A DNA stretch of 64,000 nt, from NCBI RefSeq assembly GCF_000006405.1, contig NW_003210480.1, forward strand, positions 16,079 to 80,078, read 5' to 3'. The position numbers and the translations under genes were made by a program. The DNA comes from Perkinsus marinus ATCC 50983. Taxonomy: Eukaryota; Perkinsozoa; Perkinsida; Perkinsidae. Below, piece by piece: positions 1 to 12,300 of the stretch (its first letter is position 1; each line of letters opens with the position of its first letter). A model generated the notes under the pieces. The model saw nothing but the letters and a program-made list of their open reading frames with translations, searched no databases and was not told the DNA's origin.

Positions 1-310
1 TTGAGCTCAGAGGAAGGGGTATCGATCGATATATGGGCTCACGTTGCTGCCTTGCTTAACGTGGAAGTGGCTAATGGAGCACTGGAGGAAGTTGATAACT
101 ATAATCAATTGTAAGGGGATAGTTTGTTCATAGGGAGGCTTCATGAGTTTCGGAGGCATTTCACTCTGTTGTGGTACGGCCAGGAAATTAATGGTTTATG
201 AGTTTATTCGTATTTGATTCATTGACGACTTTACGTATGTGCTAGTCTAGCTCAGCTGAGGCGAATTGTCGGCGGTGATCTCGCACACTTCAAAGGTTTG
301 TAAATTCTTT

Positions 311-440
311 GGAGTTTCACCACCCTAGTGATATGAAGAACATTAGTGAAAAACATATTTCACGACTACTGTATATCATCGCGAATATCGCGTTCTACAC
401 CGAGTTTTACGCCACTTCGCGTAAAACGGGTTGTGAAACT
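311..440. mobile_element. MITE family A, copy 1
   Basis: This ~130-bp element is bounded by inverted ends reading GGAGTTTCACC and its complement. Inside are the words CTAGTGATATG, TTTCACGACTACTG and CGCGAATATCGCG, which recur in every copy of the family in this window. I see no coding capacity. It is a non-autonomous DNA element whose superfamily is not clear, because target-site duplications are inconsistent between copies. Confidence 0.75.
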
Positions 441-825
441 TGTTTGTGTTCAGATATCGTGTGAAGGAATGGTGGGAATGTGTGAACAACGATATTGCTG
501 AAACCGGGAAGATCCTCATTCGAGTTGCCCACCCAGAGATGACACTGTTACTTGACGATCTCGTAAACAACTCGTGAAATTTTTGCTGTTTGCATCATCT
601 TTCAGGTGACGAAAGATTTTCCTAGGTCATGATGTTTTTATCATTATGTGTAGATGTGTTTCTGATCTCTATTGGATTTGTGTACGCGAGTTTTAGTGTG
701 GCGTGCATTCGTTTGTTGGGATTTTTTGTAATTAGCGATATCAAGTTCATCGTTTGCAGTGTTGGAGGAATATATGTTCGCCTTCCTCAACTGAGCTCGG
801 AAGGGTTCTTGTTCATTATAGGTTT

Positions 826-934
826 TATGTGAAGTGGCGTAATACTCTGTGGAGGACGCGATATTGACGCTATGCAGTAGTCGTGAAATCCATTTTTCAC
901 TAGTGTTTTTTTCATATCACTAGGGTGAAACTCC
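826..934. mobile_element. MITE family A, truncated copy
   Basis: Opposite orientation to the first copy. It keeps the AAGTGGCGTAATACTC and ACTAGTG words and the GGGTGAAACTCC end, but has lost its other terminus. Confidence 0.65.
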
Positions 935-985
935 ATTGTATATCGGCTGTTAACAATAGATATATAAATTAGTAAGTTATATAAT

Positions 986-1111
986 GGAGTTTAATCCGTT
1001 TTACGTGGAGTGGCGTAAAACTTGGTGAAAAGCGCGATATTCGCGGTGATATGCTGTGGTCGTGAAATATGGTTTTTACTAGTGTTTTTCATATCACTAG
1101 GGTAAAATTCC
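986..1111. mobile_element. MITE family A, full copy
   Basis: Full-length copy with mutated ends (GGAGTTTAATCC and GGTAAAATTCC). It is flanked by TATA-rich sequence on both sides. Confidence 0.65.
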
Positions 1112-1150
1112 AATATATGTCGTAGATATATTACACATTATTCTTTTATT

Positions 1151-1228
1151 GGAGTTTCACCAGTGAAATGAAAAACGCTAGTAAAAACACATCTCACATT
1201 TCACTCCGCGTAAAACGGGTGAAACTTC
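1151..1228. mobile_element. MITE family A, internally deleted copy
   Basis: Both inverted ends are present, but the central ~50 bp, including the CGCGAATATCGCG core, is missing. The flanks read TTAT on both sides, a possible 4-bp duplication. Confidence 0.6.
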
Positions 1229-1394
1229 ATTATTAGTAAACTATGTTAAATACCTAACACCGTTTCTGCGTAGTTACGTGAAGAATCGTTACCGAATTTT
1301 TCATCACAAATTTTTCACACTTCATCTCGAGAAAATTCCATGTTCATATTCGGAAATATTTCTCAAATCTTTTTCTTTTTTGCTTTTCCTAAAT

Positions 1395-1625
1395 ATGAGT
1401 TGGCTCAGCCATTTACTGCAGTGGTGCTGCGGACCTGATGACGAGTCGAAAGAAAAAGCTTTGGAGTTTGAAATAGATCGAGACGAGGCGGATGCTGTTG
1501 TGGCAGATGAGGTCATTAACGTCTTGAATAGTGTAGATGCAACTTTTCCCAAATTTTTTTTGCGGGAATTTTGTGGAAATTTTATCGAATTGATTGTATT
1601 TTTACGAAAATATTTTCCTCGGTAA
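1395..1625 (+). CDS. Possible small acidic protein or first exon
   Basis: An ATG opens a 76-codon frame. It starts with a hydrophobic stretch and a Cys-Cys-Gly-Pro motif, followed by an acidic charged segment (residues about 16-45) that looks more protein-like than the surrounding AT-rich DNA. The last ~25 codons run into AT-rich sequence and look like read-through past a real exon end. I found no clear donor site and do not recognise a family. It could be chance. Confidence 0.2.
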   Translation: MSWLSHLLQWCCGPDDESKEKALEFEIDRDEADAVVADEVINVLNSVDATFPKFFLREFCGNFIELIVFLRKYFPR

Positions 1626-1628
1626 AAT

Positions 1629-2995
1629 CTGAGGAGAGAAAAATAACAATAAAATTATTAGTTTTGTGGAATTGGCTTTTTCTCGAATCTGAATATCTGT
1701 CGTGAAAGTAGACGTCTGCGAGTTCCGTAGTGAAATTTGCGAGATGCAATTTGGAAGGCTACGAGTTGATGGAAAAAATGGGAAAAATTCGCCCGAAATT
1801 TACCGAATTTTCTTGCAAAAAAATTACGGAGTAACGCTGTATAACGTGTTAATATCGTATTTCGATCGATGTGAAGGCGTCTAATTCTGAGGAAAAATTC
1901 TCAAGTTTTTTGTCCTCAGTTTTCCCCCTACTCCATGCAGAGTTCAAGTGAAATTCTCGAACAAGATTTGGAGAGCAATGACCGCGCGCCACGAAATTCC
2001 CTCGAGCATCAGCTACATAGCCCCTCGACTGCCGCCTCAACTGCACAACAAAAAAAGCAGCGCCTTGCTGGCAACGATTACACACTTACGAGGAGGTATG
2101 CTAGGGCCACTTGCAATCTTGCATTTCCTCAACGCCTGGGTGGAGGAGGCAACAGTAGGAAAATATGCACATGGTCAACTACACGTGTTTTGATAACAAT
2201 GGGGAAATTCTTGCTGGTTTGCAAAGATATCTACCCGTTCGTGGACTGCTATAATATAGTTTTGGAAACTCCTGAGCTGAGGAAAGTAACATATATATAT
2301 AATTGACATCTCAAAGTGAAACGGAATTCCTCAGGGTTTTCCATCCTGCTAAGTTATGTTTATTATCGGTCATCATTCAGGCTTGCATTAAAACTGTTAA
2401 CTCTCTGAGCCGTGTTTTCATAGGTCCTCGAGATTCGCGATTTCCGAAACGGGTTTACGGAAAAGATCGCTGTCCGAGCCGGCGACGTACGTGCACGCAA
2501 TTGAGAGCCAGCATAGTTAAAGTGAATTATATTAAAGATATCTTTGGGGTGCTCACGCAAGATACAAAATAGGCTAAGATTTGTACTGGTGTCGGTTGGC
2601 GAGGTCCCCGGCACGAATCCCACAACTGTTGTTTATTCTAGATGTTACTGTGTCCATAAAATTCTCTATAAATCGCTCTGTGGGTTTGAGTTGTTATCAG
2701 TCACTCAGGATTCTGCTTTTTTGCCGTGCAGTTGAGATGGAAATATTCAGCTGATGCTTGGGGGAATTTCGTGGCGCGCGGTCATTGTTCTTCGAGATTT
2801 GTTCAGTTCTGATGGTACTGAGTTCATAGAGATCTTCATCGTTATTTTATGGGTTCTGGAAAATGTTGAAATCTTCGCTGTGCGTGAAGAGGCGTATCCA
2901 AGTTGGAATTTATCATGAGGGAAGTTACCTTTGTTAGAGCACATAAGTGGCACCCGTTCATGAAAAGGGCGGAAAAATTGTTGGAAAAATACATT
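1629..2995. other. Gene-free repeat-bearing stretch
   Basis: I see no supportable gene here. A degenerate copy of MITE family B lies near 2150-2300 in reverse orientation. Two ~75-bp arms at about 1941-2016 and 2744-2818 are inverted copies of each other, sharing CAATGACCGCGCGCCACGAA. Confidence 0.5.
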
Positions 2996-3068
2996 GGAGT
3001 TTCACCCGTGATGTGGAAAACACTAGTGAAAAACACATTTCACTTCGCGTAAAACGGGTGGAACTCCA
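2996..3068. mobile_element. MITE family A, short derivative
   Basis: A 73-bp internally deleted copy with intact GGAGTTTCACCC and GGGTGGAACTCC ends. Confidence 0.6.
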
Positions 3069-3370
3069 TTAAATGCTGGCAAGTGTTGATGATATCAGTA
3101 AACTAGGCGAAGAAGGTTATGAATCGATTCTTTTTCGTGCTTAGATGAGCCAGAAAAATGCATTTTTTCCCTCTGATTGTTACGGCTCGGACGACAATAT
3201 TTTTACGATGTAACAGTCATGAACAAGAGCCGGTAGGGTTATGAGATGTAATTAACAAATTATGCCGTTGACATTCTATCCACTCTCTAGATTTCGCGTA
3301 CTGTATGAGGTTGAGAATCATCGCTAGGTGTAATATTGTTGCCACTCTTGCCACCTTTAAGATTGTAGTA

Positions 3371-3856
3371 TAGATGGGCAGCGTAACGTTTTTACGGTGC
3401 TCGTAACGTAAGCAGTTTACGGTTACGGAAAGGCCTTACGACTTTACGGTTGATGTTGAACTGCTTTGTTAGAATTGTGACGGAAACATTCACTGTAAAG
3501 CACTCCTCCATAGCTCAAATAGTTGTTAAACTCATTCTTCGTGGCTCGAGTTCACCGAGCCGCTGAGAGAGTAACATTTGGTTTCGCATTTACCACTCGT
3601 CTCCTTCGCAAATTTCGTCCGTTTTACTTCCGAGCTAGCCCGGAACTGCCAAGCCGGCTTCGTCTACCGATGGGCATTCACATGAAATAGATTCAGACGA
3701 CTTGAAATACCAATCCTCGTTTTGTCCTCTGCATCTCCATAAGACCCGACGGGCCTGGCCCGTTACGGCGCCGTAATGTTACGGTACGGGATTTGAATCG
3801 TTACGTAAAAGCGAGCAGCCGTAACGGTCCGCAACGTAATTCTGCCAATCTGTAGA
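3371..3856. mobile_element. hAT-like non-autonomous element, 486 bp
   Basis: The ends are imperfect inverted repeats (TAGATGGGCAGCGTAACG on the left, and the complement of CGTAATTCTGCCAATCTGTAGA on the right). Both subterminal regions are packed with the word TTACG or CGTAA. The flanks TTGTAGTA (3363-3370) and CTGTAGTA (3857-3864) match at 7 of 8 bases, as expected for an 8-bp hAT target duplication. There is no transposase frame inside. Subterminal repeated words resemble transposase-binding clusters of hAT elements; that role is inferred. Confidence 0.65.
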
Positions 3857-4000
3857 CTGTAGTACCTAGCTCACCATAGGGCTGTATATGTGCTATGATA
3901 GCACTGCTATCATAAGAACATTCTGAGGCTATGGCATTATGACGCTTCTGTATTCTCTATAAGGGAAACACACCCCACATCGCAGTTCTCACTTGGCGAA

Positions 4001-4126
4001 AGTGGGCCAAAAGTTGGGCGAAAAGTTAATGGGTTGATGCGAAACTACGAGGAGAAGTGGGCTAAAAGTTGGGCGAAAAGTTAATGAGTTGATGCGAAAC
4101 TACGAGGAGAAGTGGGCCAAAAGTTG
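4001..4126. repeat. Tandem repeat, 55-bp unit, about 2.3 copies
   Basis: Units start at 4001, 4056 and 4111, each beginning AGTGGGC and containing AAAAGTTGGGCGAAAAGTTAA. Copies differ at only a few positions. Confidence 0.85.
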
Positions 4127-4798
4127 ATGTAGAATTCAGCGAAGTACTGGACGTGCTGGGATGCTGGGAGTGCTCGCATCGTCACGAATGAGTTCAGTCG
4201 CTTTTCTTGAGCACTGTCACCACTTTAGCTCAGGTGGAGCCCCTCGGAACTTCCGATTCGTAAGCATTAGCAACTTGGAAATATTTGTAGCTGCATTAAT
4301 CAACATCTTTCGTGACGGCTATGCGCACTATCACCAAACACAGTGTTTGGATTTATCGCTCTATCACCCCGGGTGATAGTGGGAAACCCAAACCCCAACA
4401 TCATGATTCACCCGAACTTCACAGTGACTGTAAGGTGTAGAGTTCCCGTTGGGTGGCCTACCCGATATCGCTGGTCGCGTATGCGGAACGTATGAGAGTG
4501 TTGTAAATCATGCATGACCAACGGTCGACGGTCAACTCCTCAGATGATCCGAATTCGCGATCGTAAGGAAACTTCAGCAAAGTCCAATCTTGAGGATAAA
4601 CACTCGCATGTGCTGCTTGTATCAGATCGAACAGCGAGCAAGGGACCATAGAAGTACCGTCATCGACTTTCGGAGAGCTGCTTTCTAAGTTCCGATCGTT
4701 AGATCAAGACTCACAGGCTAAAGTGAGTCTACAGGAATCCGCCATGAGTACCCTAGGTCGGGGAAGAAGTACGCAGAAACTTTCTGTGAAACTTTCGG

Positions 4799-4860
4799 TA
4801 ATCTACAGAATTGAATGCTCTCCATCAACTGTTGGTGGGGAGCATTCAATTCTGTAGATT
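4799..4860. repeat. 62-bp near-perfect hairpin with 8-bp direct repeats
   Basis: Arms 4799-4823 and 4837-4861 pair at 24 of 25 positions around a 13-base loop. The octamer ACTTTCGG stands immediately left (4791-4798) and right (4861-4868). This looks like a tiny foldback insertion with a target-site duplication; the alternative is a templated inverted duplication. Confidence 0.8.
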
Positions 4861-5459
4861 ACTTTCGGAGATACCATCGCAGCAATGACGAGTTACACGT
4901 CGGCCGAAAATTGAGTTTGTACACTCGTGCGTTGTGAGATGATACATCTTCATTCAAAATGTATCAATATTTTTGATCGAGCTCGCCGAACCTTAGTTAC
5001 AGCAAATGAGGGAGGCTATTAATAGCAGACGGAAAAACGCATCTCGAGAAGTGAGCAAGACTCTCCCAATGGGCATTGCCGAATGATGTTTGCTACTTCA
5101 GGTAGCAGCATTAGTGGCCTCAATGGTGCCATACGGCGATAACGCCTCGCAATTACGGTGAGATTAATCAACTTCAGCGATGCGGACGCCAGAAAAAATT
5201 CATTCAAGTTGCTTCCTAGAGCTTAAATTCCATCTCAAGGGTTCAACAGCGTCTAGGTGAGGAACCTCAGCGTAGGAATCTTCTAGGTCAGTAAAACTGA
5301 CGTGTATTCCTCGCATGATTAACGAAATTTACTCGTAGATCGAACAACTTGACGATGAATACGGTCCTTTGGGAACTTGGCTTGATGACTCAGTGATACT
5401 GAGCTGTAGTGCCCCTATTTGATATTCAGTTGCTGTTAGTTTAACTGTTCGACTCCAGC

Positions 5460-7475
5460 ATGACTAGGTTCACTTACGGACTGGAGACTATAGTGGAAGA
5501 GCACCGAAAGAAAATAGAAGACGTTGAACGAAGAGTGAGTTGATCTTCGGATTCGAGTCCTGTCGTTATTCACTTGCATGGGGAATCTCCGCTGGTACAA
5601 AAGCCGCTGGTCAATTCCTCCTCTTACCAGTTGAACTTCCGAGGTTCAACCTCGGAAAAAAAACTGCATATCTTTTTCTCCAATTTCAGTGGATTTAAAA
5701 TGACTTTAAATTGAAGCCGATAATCGGCTTCGATTTTAGGGATTGTCGAGAATCATTCTCGGATTTATTTCCCTCTACGAGAACTGATTCCTAATCTCGG
5801 GATTAGCTAGATCTTCCTAATCTCGGGATTAGCTAGATCTTCCTAATCTCGGGATCGGTTCGTCGAACAACTCGAAGAAGATTCATCCGTACGGGGTATG
5901 TCATACCCGGTATGACTACTGTGGGGGTGTTCATCGAGAATTCTGTTCAGCTGGAAGATGAAAGACTGCATCGACGTGCTCGAGAAGAGGAGCTCGAAAC
6001 ACTAAGAGCTACAGTGACCGCTATAGAGACAGAAAACGCCCAGCTGAAATGTCGAATTGCCAAACGGGTATGCTCTCCCCTGCTTTGGGACCCCAAGTTT
6101 GGGTGAAAACGGCCGCAGTCTCATTAGGATTCGTAGGAACCCATATACACTACCTCAGTAGTGGCAACGATCGAAGCGATGAAGAGGGATCGACTCGTCA
6201 TGGACACGCAAATAATGAAGATCGTAGAGCGAGCTCATGCTTTGGAGCGCGAGAAAGAGAAGTGGTTGGTTGAGAAGGAGCAACTCGAAAAGCGGTTGAA
6301 AGAGTCCGTTGGAAAATGTGAAAGAATGGCGGAAAACCTGGGCGCGAAGGAGATTTTGCGGCTGAAAGTCGCTCATGCTGATGAGACTGTTGCGGACTAC
6401 AAAATCCGGCTTATAGAAATCGAAGAGGAGAAAAAGGCGCTGTGCGAGGAGCACGAGAGCCTCCGAGAGGAATTGGTCCAACTCATGTCGAACTTTGCAA
6501 TTTATTCAGCTCTAAAGGAAGACGTACGTTGTACGCACTGCGAAGAATCTATGATGCATTTCGAAGATTTGCTGGCCCTATTCTATCGACGAGAGCGTGA
6601 TTTGCTGATGAGGCTTGAATCGCCAGCTCATAGCTTGGGTGTGAGCGGAAGGATTCACGATGAGCACCGGGATCTTCAGCAAGGCAACACCACTGTGGCA
6701 AGAAATACAGACGAGAACGCTATGTGCGATCAGTCTGTGCAGCACCAGTCGAGTTTTGCTTGGCAAAATCCCGCAAACGATGAGGTGTCTGGGCTGAATG
6801 AACGGGTATCAATGCTCGAAGCGGAGAATGAGGAGCTCAAGGCTGGTCGTCGATCATCAGAGAGCATAGTTGAACGACTAAAACTCGATCTAGTAGGCGC
6901 CCGAGATCTTAGCGCTGACTTGAACAACCAATTACTTGATTTTGCTCGGCCAGCATCCATCATCGAAAGCGAAAGCCCACTATCACAGGTGAGCCCTTCA
7001 GACATGTACTCGTAGTAAGGCGATATCTAGACGGCGTCTTCACCGTGCGTGAGAGAGCATGGTCGTTCGCCGACCGAGAGTGATGTACATAGTGGATTCA
7101 CTCCCCTCACGCCGAGACGTTCGCGGAGACGACGGAGTAGTTGATTCGTGGAAATGTGCCTTTCGCGGCTAATTTCATTGAAGGTTCTTCCAGCGGCATT
7201 TACGGTCTCTTGGCGCGAGCTACAGGGCACACCCCTGATCGCGACTCCGCGACTAAGAAGATCCATGAGCTTCAGCGGATTGCACAAGAACTCACTATGC
7301 ACGTGAGTGCATCAGCACTTCGAAGTGGAATTCACTTTCACTCTCACAGGTCGAAGAAAAGGAAGAGACAATTTTCCATTTGCGGAGATTGTTGTCCGAG
7401 CATAAAGACTTTCTGGTGTCCGAGACTTCCCCTACTTCGGCTATGCCCCCTAGTGAATGTTCTGATACTATATAG
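5460..7475 (+). CDS. Coiled-coil protein, six exons, 464 residues
   Basis: Exons 5460-5534, 5951-6067, 6137-6988, 7031-7136, 7184-7302 and 7350-7475 join in frame (1395 nt) from ATG to TAG. Introns are GT-AG, of 416, 69, 42, 47 and 47 nt. The first two exons and the large third exon (residues about 1-150) are highly charged Glu/Lys/Arg/Leu helix. A Cys-x2-Cys pair follows near residue 170, then a Ser/Asn-rich linker and a second coiled coil (about residues 270-320). The fourth and fifth exons encode an Arg/Ser-rich linker, and the last returns to coiled coil. This is typical of cytoskeletal or centrosomal scaffold proteins, but I recognise no specific family. The long first intron contains a 26-bp tandem repeat. 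The exact acceptor of intron 2 is the least certain join. Confidence 0.65.
5788..5855. repeat. Tandem repeat, 26-bp unit, 2.6 copies
   Basis: The unit TTCCTAATCTCGGGATTAGC plus six bases repeats at 5788, 5814 and 5840. It lies in the first intron of the coiled-coil gene and follows several short palindromes. Confidence 0.85.
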
Positions 7476-9358
7476 TATCTATCACGACTCATTCGATAGG
7501 TTTGAGTTTGTCAACTTGAGTCCGCTTATAGCGCTAACCGAACTACGAGTGTGATGCACTACAACACTCTTTTCCGGATTACTGGTATGGTTGAACGAAA
7601 TAATCGTTGGCGGACTTTTGGTACGACGCACTACAATAAATCTCTTGGGGTTGGAATGTAGAATTAACTAATAGTACATGATGATTGTTTCAAACAACCA
7701 TCATCGGCCATCCATCGACAATCATCGTTTCATTACAAACAATTTGTTTGTAATGGGAGACGACTAAGAACGGGCTCCGTGAGCACCATTCTCTCAGTGG
7801 AGGGAGACTCGGGATACGCAGAGACGCTCTCGAAAAGCGACCTGTTCTAGCGCGATAATGCTACAAAAAGATCGCCGGCAAGAATATCTTCCGTACATTT
7901 TCCAACTGCAATACCAAAGATGACCTTTCAAAAATGACCTTTGAAAGGTGACCTGCCAGAGATAATGATGGTGATTGTGACTTTCCTCACGACCAGTAAA
8001 TTGATAAACCCAGTATTAGAGACCTGAACGACATAACTCTCTCGACCGTTTATGCTTTATGTAGTAGTTCACTTCAAGCATTGGAATTGCTGGGATGTTG
8101 TCAGTGTTCGCTGGCAAAAACCAGATCTTAGTTCTCACGATGGGATGGTGAGTGTTCACCAAGTACAGATCGTCGAATACGGGCACCACCACTGTGGTGG
8201 CACCACTATGATACCCTGGCCCAGAGAATTTTGCAAGTTCAGCTCTAGTACGAGTCCTGTGTATCGCGCGCTGAGTATCATAACGGAACATCATGAGATG
8301 CCTGGCTCGCTGGAAAGACATAGCATGAGATAAATAAGAGCAACATGGAACTTGCGCGACCTTTGACTCGAACTTTCGTATTTGCGTATACTACACGGAT
8401 TGAGAAACAACAAATGATACCTCCTGCTTTATACGAATCTTCCCTACACCGTGCGCACGCCTAGCAGCATGCAACGTTCTGTGCCGTCGATAATCTTCGA
8501 GGCGGTCCCGTCCACTCTTTTTCAAGTAAGTTATGCAACGTCACTCTTTCGAATTTTCCCGCACCGTGTGGGCCGCACGGTTATGTCGTCGCGACAGTGC
8601 CGTGGGACCCATGCCCACGGAAATGTTGAGCGCATTCACTGCTGCTACTCGAGGTGACCGAGGCAGACGTCGAAACTTCGTTCGCGCACCAATTTACGCC
8701 CGCGCCCTAAAACCATCTTTGTTGGAATTTCGTCTTCGCCTAGTAAGTCTGTGACTATGAACTCAGCAAATATACCCTCCATTGCACATATCTGGATTGA
8801 GCTATACAACCTGAATGAATTTCGCTACGTGCTTTGTCTCCAGAAATAAAGTTATAGCTTATCCAGGTCACGGTTTCTGTTGATGTTATGTATCCTTATC
8901 ATAACTCAACTCACCAACTGATTGTTCATATACCACTTACTTCAACATTCACTCCTTATTCGCAATTCTGCCTCCAATATACGCTTGGTTAGTTCAACAC
9001 GTCTTGTATTACATTACTTTTCACAGGAAGTGACCTCATATTTATTATACTACAACACAGCGCCTTCTATCATTATATGACTACTAACATTCAACGGTCA
9101 AAATGATAACTTAGAGATGACACAATGGTCATCTCGAGATCAAAGGTGTTTCAACTACGAATAATTCAATATCGATACTAACAGACAAGGCCATGAAGAC
9201 CCGTCTGTGCACAGAACGTGAAGATGAGAGACGATGTTTGTCCTCCGTAAACTTCACATGAATAGAAAATCGACCAGGAATGAAAAGTAGCTGCATCTTT
9301 TTATTGCAGTAAAATGCTAAATGATGAAACTACTTCGAGTAGCTGCATCATTTAATAA
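7476..9358. other. Intergenic stretch with weak exon-like signals
   Basis: I see no confident gene. A plus-strand ATG at 8469 opens 19 codons that end at a strong GTAAGT donor (8526), but the only nearby acceptor (8597) gives a short frame ending at 8657. A reverse-strand frame at 8016-8321 is open but unrecognised. Short palindromes occur at 7678-7702 and 7731-7755. Confidence 0.4.
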
Positions 9359-12300
9359 TCATAACCGGCTGCCATCGAGATTAGTCGTCGCAAGCAATGT
9401 CACTTGCGAAAGAGCCAAACTGCGACTCACTTGGCTGAAAAAATCACCAAAATCACATCTATCAACGGAAGCTCGAATCTCTCTTACCGCCGTGTCGACA
9501 CTTTCGATGTGCCTCGAACGTTTTCCTGTATATAGATTTATCGAAACTGAGATAATCTCGTCATCCGAGGAGACGTCCGATTTCTCAGCAGCAGAATTGA
9601 AACATTCGGGAATAACGGTGGGGAGGAGTGTGATATTGTCGATGATGAAATCCACTCCTGGAAACGGACCTAGGATGAGCGTCACCACGACGACAAGGAA
9701 AGAATTTTGTTCCACGACTTACCTTGCAACGTGTCATTTGGATTGACCACAACTGTGCGCCATCCAACCTGCTTGGCCGCCTCCAAATTTGCAGGGGAGT
9801 CGTCCACCAAAATGCAAGTCGATGGGTCAGTAACGTCAGCGATCTCCATAGCAATGCCTGAGAAAAACAGCAATGTCAACTTCATCAGCTTTTCGGTAGT
9901 GTCCCCTATTGTTTAATTCGATATCAATAGAAACACTTCAGCATGCACAATTCTATTCAAGCCTACTACTATCAAGCCTATGTCTAAAGTTCAGTGCCTG
10001 GTGCACTCATATCACCTCTCGGGATCTCTCACTCTCTTCCCAAGGTTCACGAGATCCGAGCGTTTGGTAGATGTGCATATTAATAAGAATATCACTTCTA
10101 GTGCATCTGCTTGAGACTGTCCAGCTAATTGGCGAAGGAAGTCAGCATACTACGTGAAGCCGCACTGATACTCTTTTCACTACTCCTATTATCATCACAG
10201 GAATAAGAGCGAGGATACTCAAGCATCGAGTCGGTATTATCGACTTGCGATTATCTCTCAAGACTTCTGTTCCCTATCGAAAGGCTTACGATAACAAGTG
10301 GCATTCCTTTTCGTCTCGAAGTTGCACATTGCAGTATCAATAACATTCGGGAGGAGATCATCGATGCCCAGATATTCGAGACATCGTGAACAGTGTTGCA
10401 TTGGCCCGACTGTGAGAACCCATGTGGAGACATCTGAACAACGCGCTAGTGTGAGTACCGAAGCTAGTCACGTTAGAAAAGTAATATAAATTCTATAGTA
10501 TTCGAGAGGCATAACTAAATCAGTGAAAAGTGAATACAAATTATTTCATACGGGGAACTCTATCGCCACGCGATTTCTGCAGGAAACTTTCGATTTGCTG
10601 GTAGTACTATGAATGTACATATTTTCCAACTGAATATACATAATAACCAAGTGTTACAGGATTTACTATAATGATGCTACGAGATAGTGTAATCTGTATT
10701 GTGCATCCACACACAACACTAGCAATGTTATCTTCACACTTGCACGCATACACAACCTCTCTTCTCTACTTTTCGTTGCCCTTTTTTACATTGGAATTTT
10801 TAACAGATATAGGACAGCCTCAAAAGCTATGAAATAAAATTAAGCTATTTAGCAGGTGTTTCCCAAGGTCTCGGGTGAATATCAATCCTACGCCTATCAA
10901 TGGGAGGCTACGAAAGAGTAGATTGGAGAGTTCACGCAGAGTAGGAGCTGATTATACTACACTCACTAATATACTACAAATAGGGGGCTGAAATTACAGA
11001 GGGACACCTTTACGGAAGATCCTCTTTCTGTTGATGTATTAGCATGAGATTAAGCGCGTCGAAGTCGTAGATATAATTCCCCAGTAAAAGTTAGTATTAT
11101 TTCGAGGCGCGATTTTAACACGTGTATGCTAAGAATTTGTGGATAAAATTTCTTATCACTTCTCATTAACTACGAAGAGTTAGGCCCTCAAACTTGGAGG
11201 CTACATCACGTGGAGTATAAGAGCATACCTCCCTGAGCCGTAAGATGGTACTCGTTGAGGTTAAAAAATATAGATATGCTAAGAATTTGTGGAAGGGCGT
11301 ACTAGTATTAATTCACAAATCGCCGCCTTTCGTCAGCGAGCTTGCGCAACATTTCCCAGACAAGACGCTGCTGGACGCCAACTCTTCATACGATGAGCAC
11401 AAGGGTGAGTTGGTTCACTCAATACACTGCCTTGGATTTTACTTCGACACCCAAATTGTATAAAAAAATTCCGCATTAGAACACAGATCAATTGCAACGC
11501 ACTTACCAATGCGATCGATCATTTGTCTAACCGCCGTGTCCGGAGGGATGAGGTCTCGGAGCTCATTGATGGCATGCGTTTCGTTGAAGTATCGCGCAAT
11601 CTGATTGCGAAAATCAGTGTGGGGGGAGGGGGGAATATGCACATGGTCAGCAACATTTGTTGGTGACCATATGAAAATTCTGGGACGTAATCTTGAAAAA
11701 CTCTCATTGGTTTCTCTACATTTCTACCCGAATTCATATATAAACCTCTATAAGTAGTGAGGAAACTCCTGAACTCGGCTGAGAAAAGCAAACATATATT
11801 CCTTCAACACTGACGAAAATTCAGCGGAGCGTAAGTTCCCTGCCTGTCATTTACTTCCGCATGATCATATCTGGCGATATATCCTTCCTCAATGAGTCCC
11901 TTGATGCACGTGCCGTGTTTAGAATAGAGAGAATAGCCCTCAGAGGAGTCCAGACCGAAGCTGAATGAGTAACCGAAAGGTCGCCAGTTCGAATCCCAGT
12001 GACGGCACCTTACTTTTTCTGAATATATTTTCCTATATTTTGTGTCAGCAAACGAGCCACCTATCGCTGGTCCCTCCAATATAAAGTATCGTCGCAATCG
12101 AGAAACAATATCGGCCTGATCGGAAAACGCTGCGGCTAACAAAAACGTCGGAAAAATTGAAAATTACGGACGACTCGTACTGCTATTTTGCACTCATATG
12201 AATTTTGAAATTCCATTTCGATTCTGAAATCACATTATTCTCAGAGTTTTAAAAATGAATTCAGCAGGTTAGCCTCGGAAGGAATATATAGTTGGTTTCT

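Noticed and set aside
629-832. 67-residue hydrophobic open frame
   Set aside because: It overlaps MITE fragments and has no splice or start context; probably chance in T-rich DNA.
8016-8321. Reverse-strand 101-residue frame
   Set aside because: A 49-nt GT-AG intron can be drawn, but the joined frame stops soon after and shows no recognisable motif.
11245-11463. Plus-strand 72-residue frame ending near a GTGAGT site
   Set aside because: It lies in a long intron of the opposite-strand nucleotidase-like gene; no partner exon was found and it has no recognisable motif.
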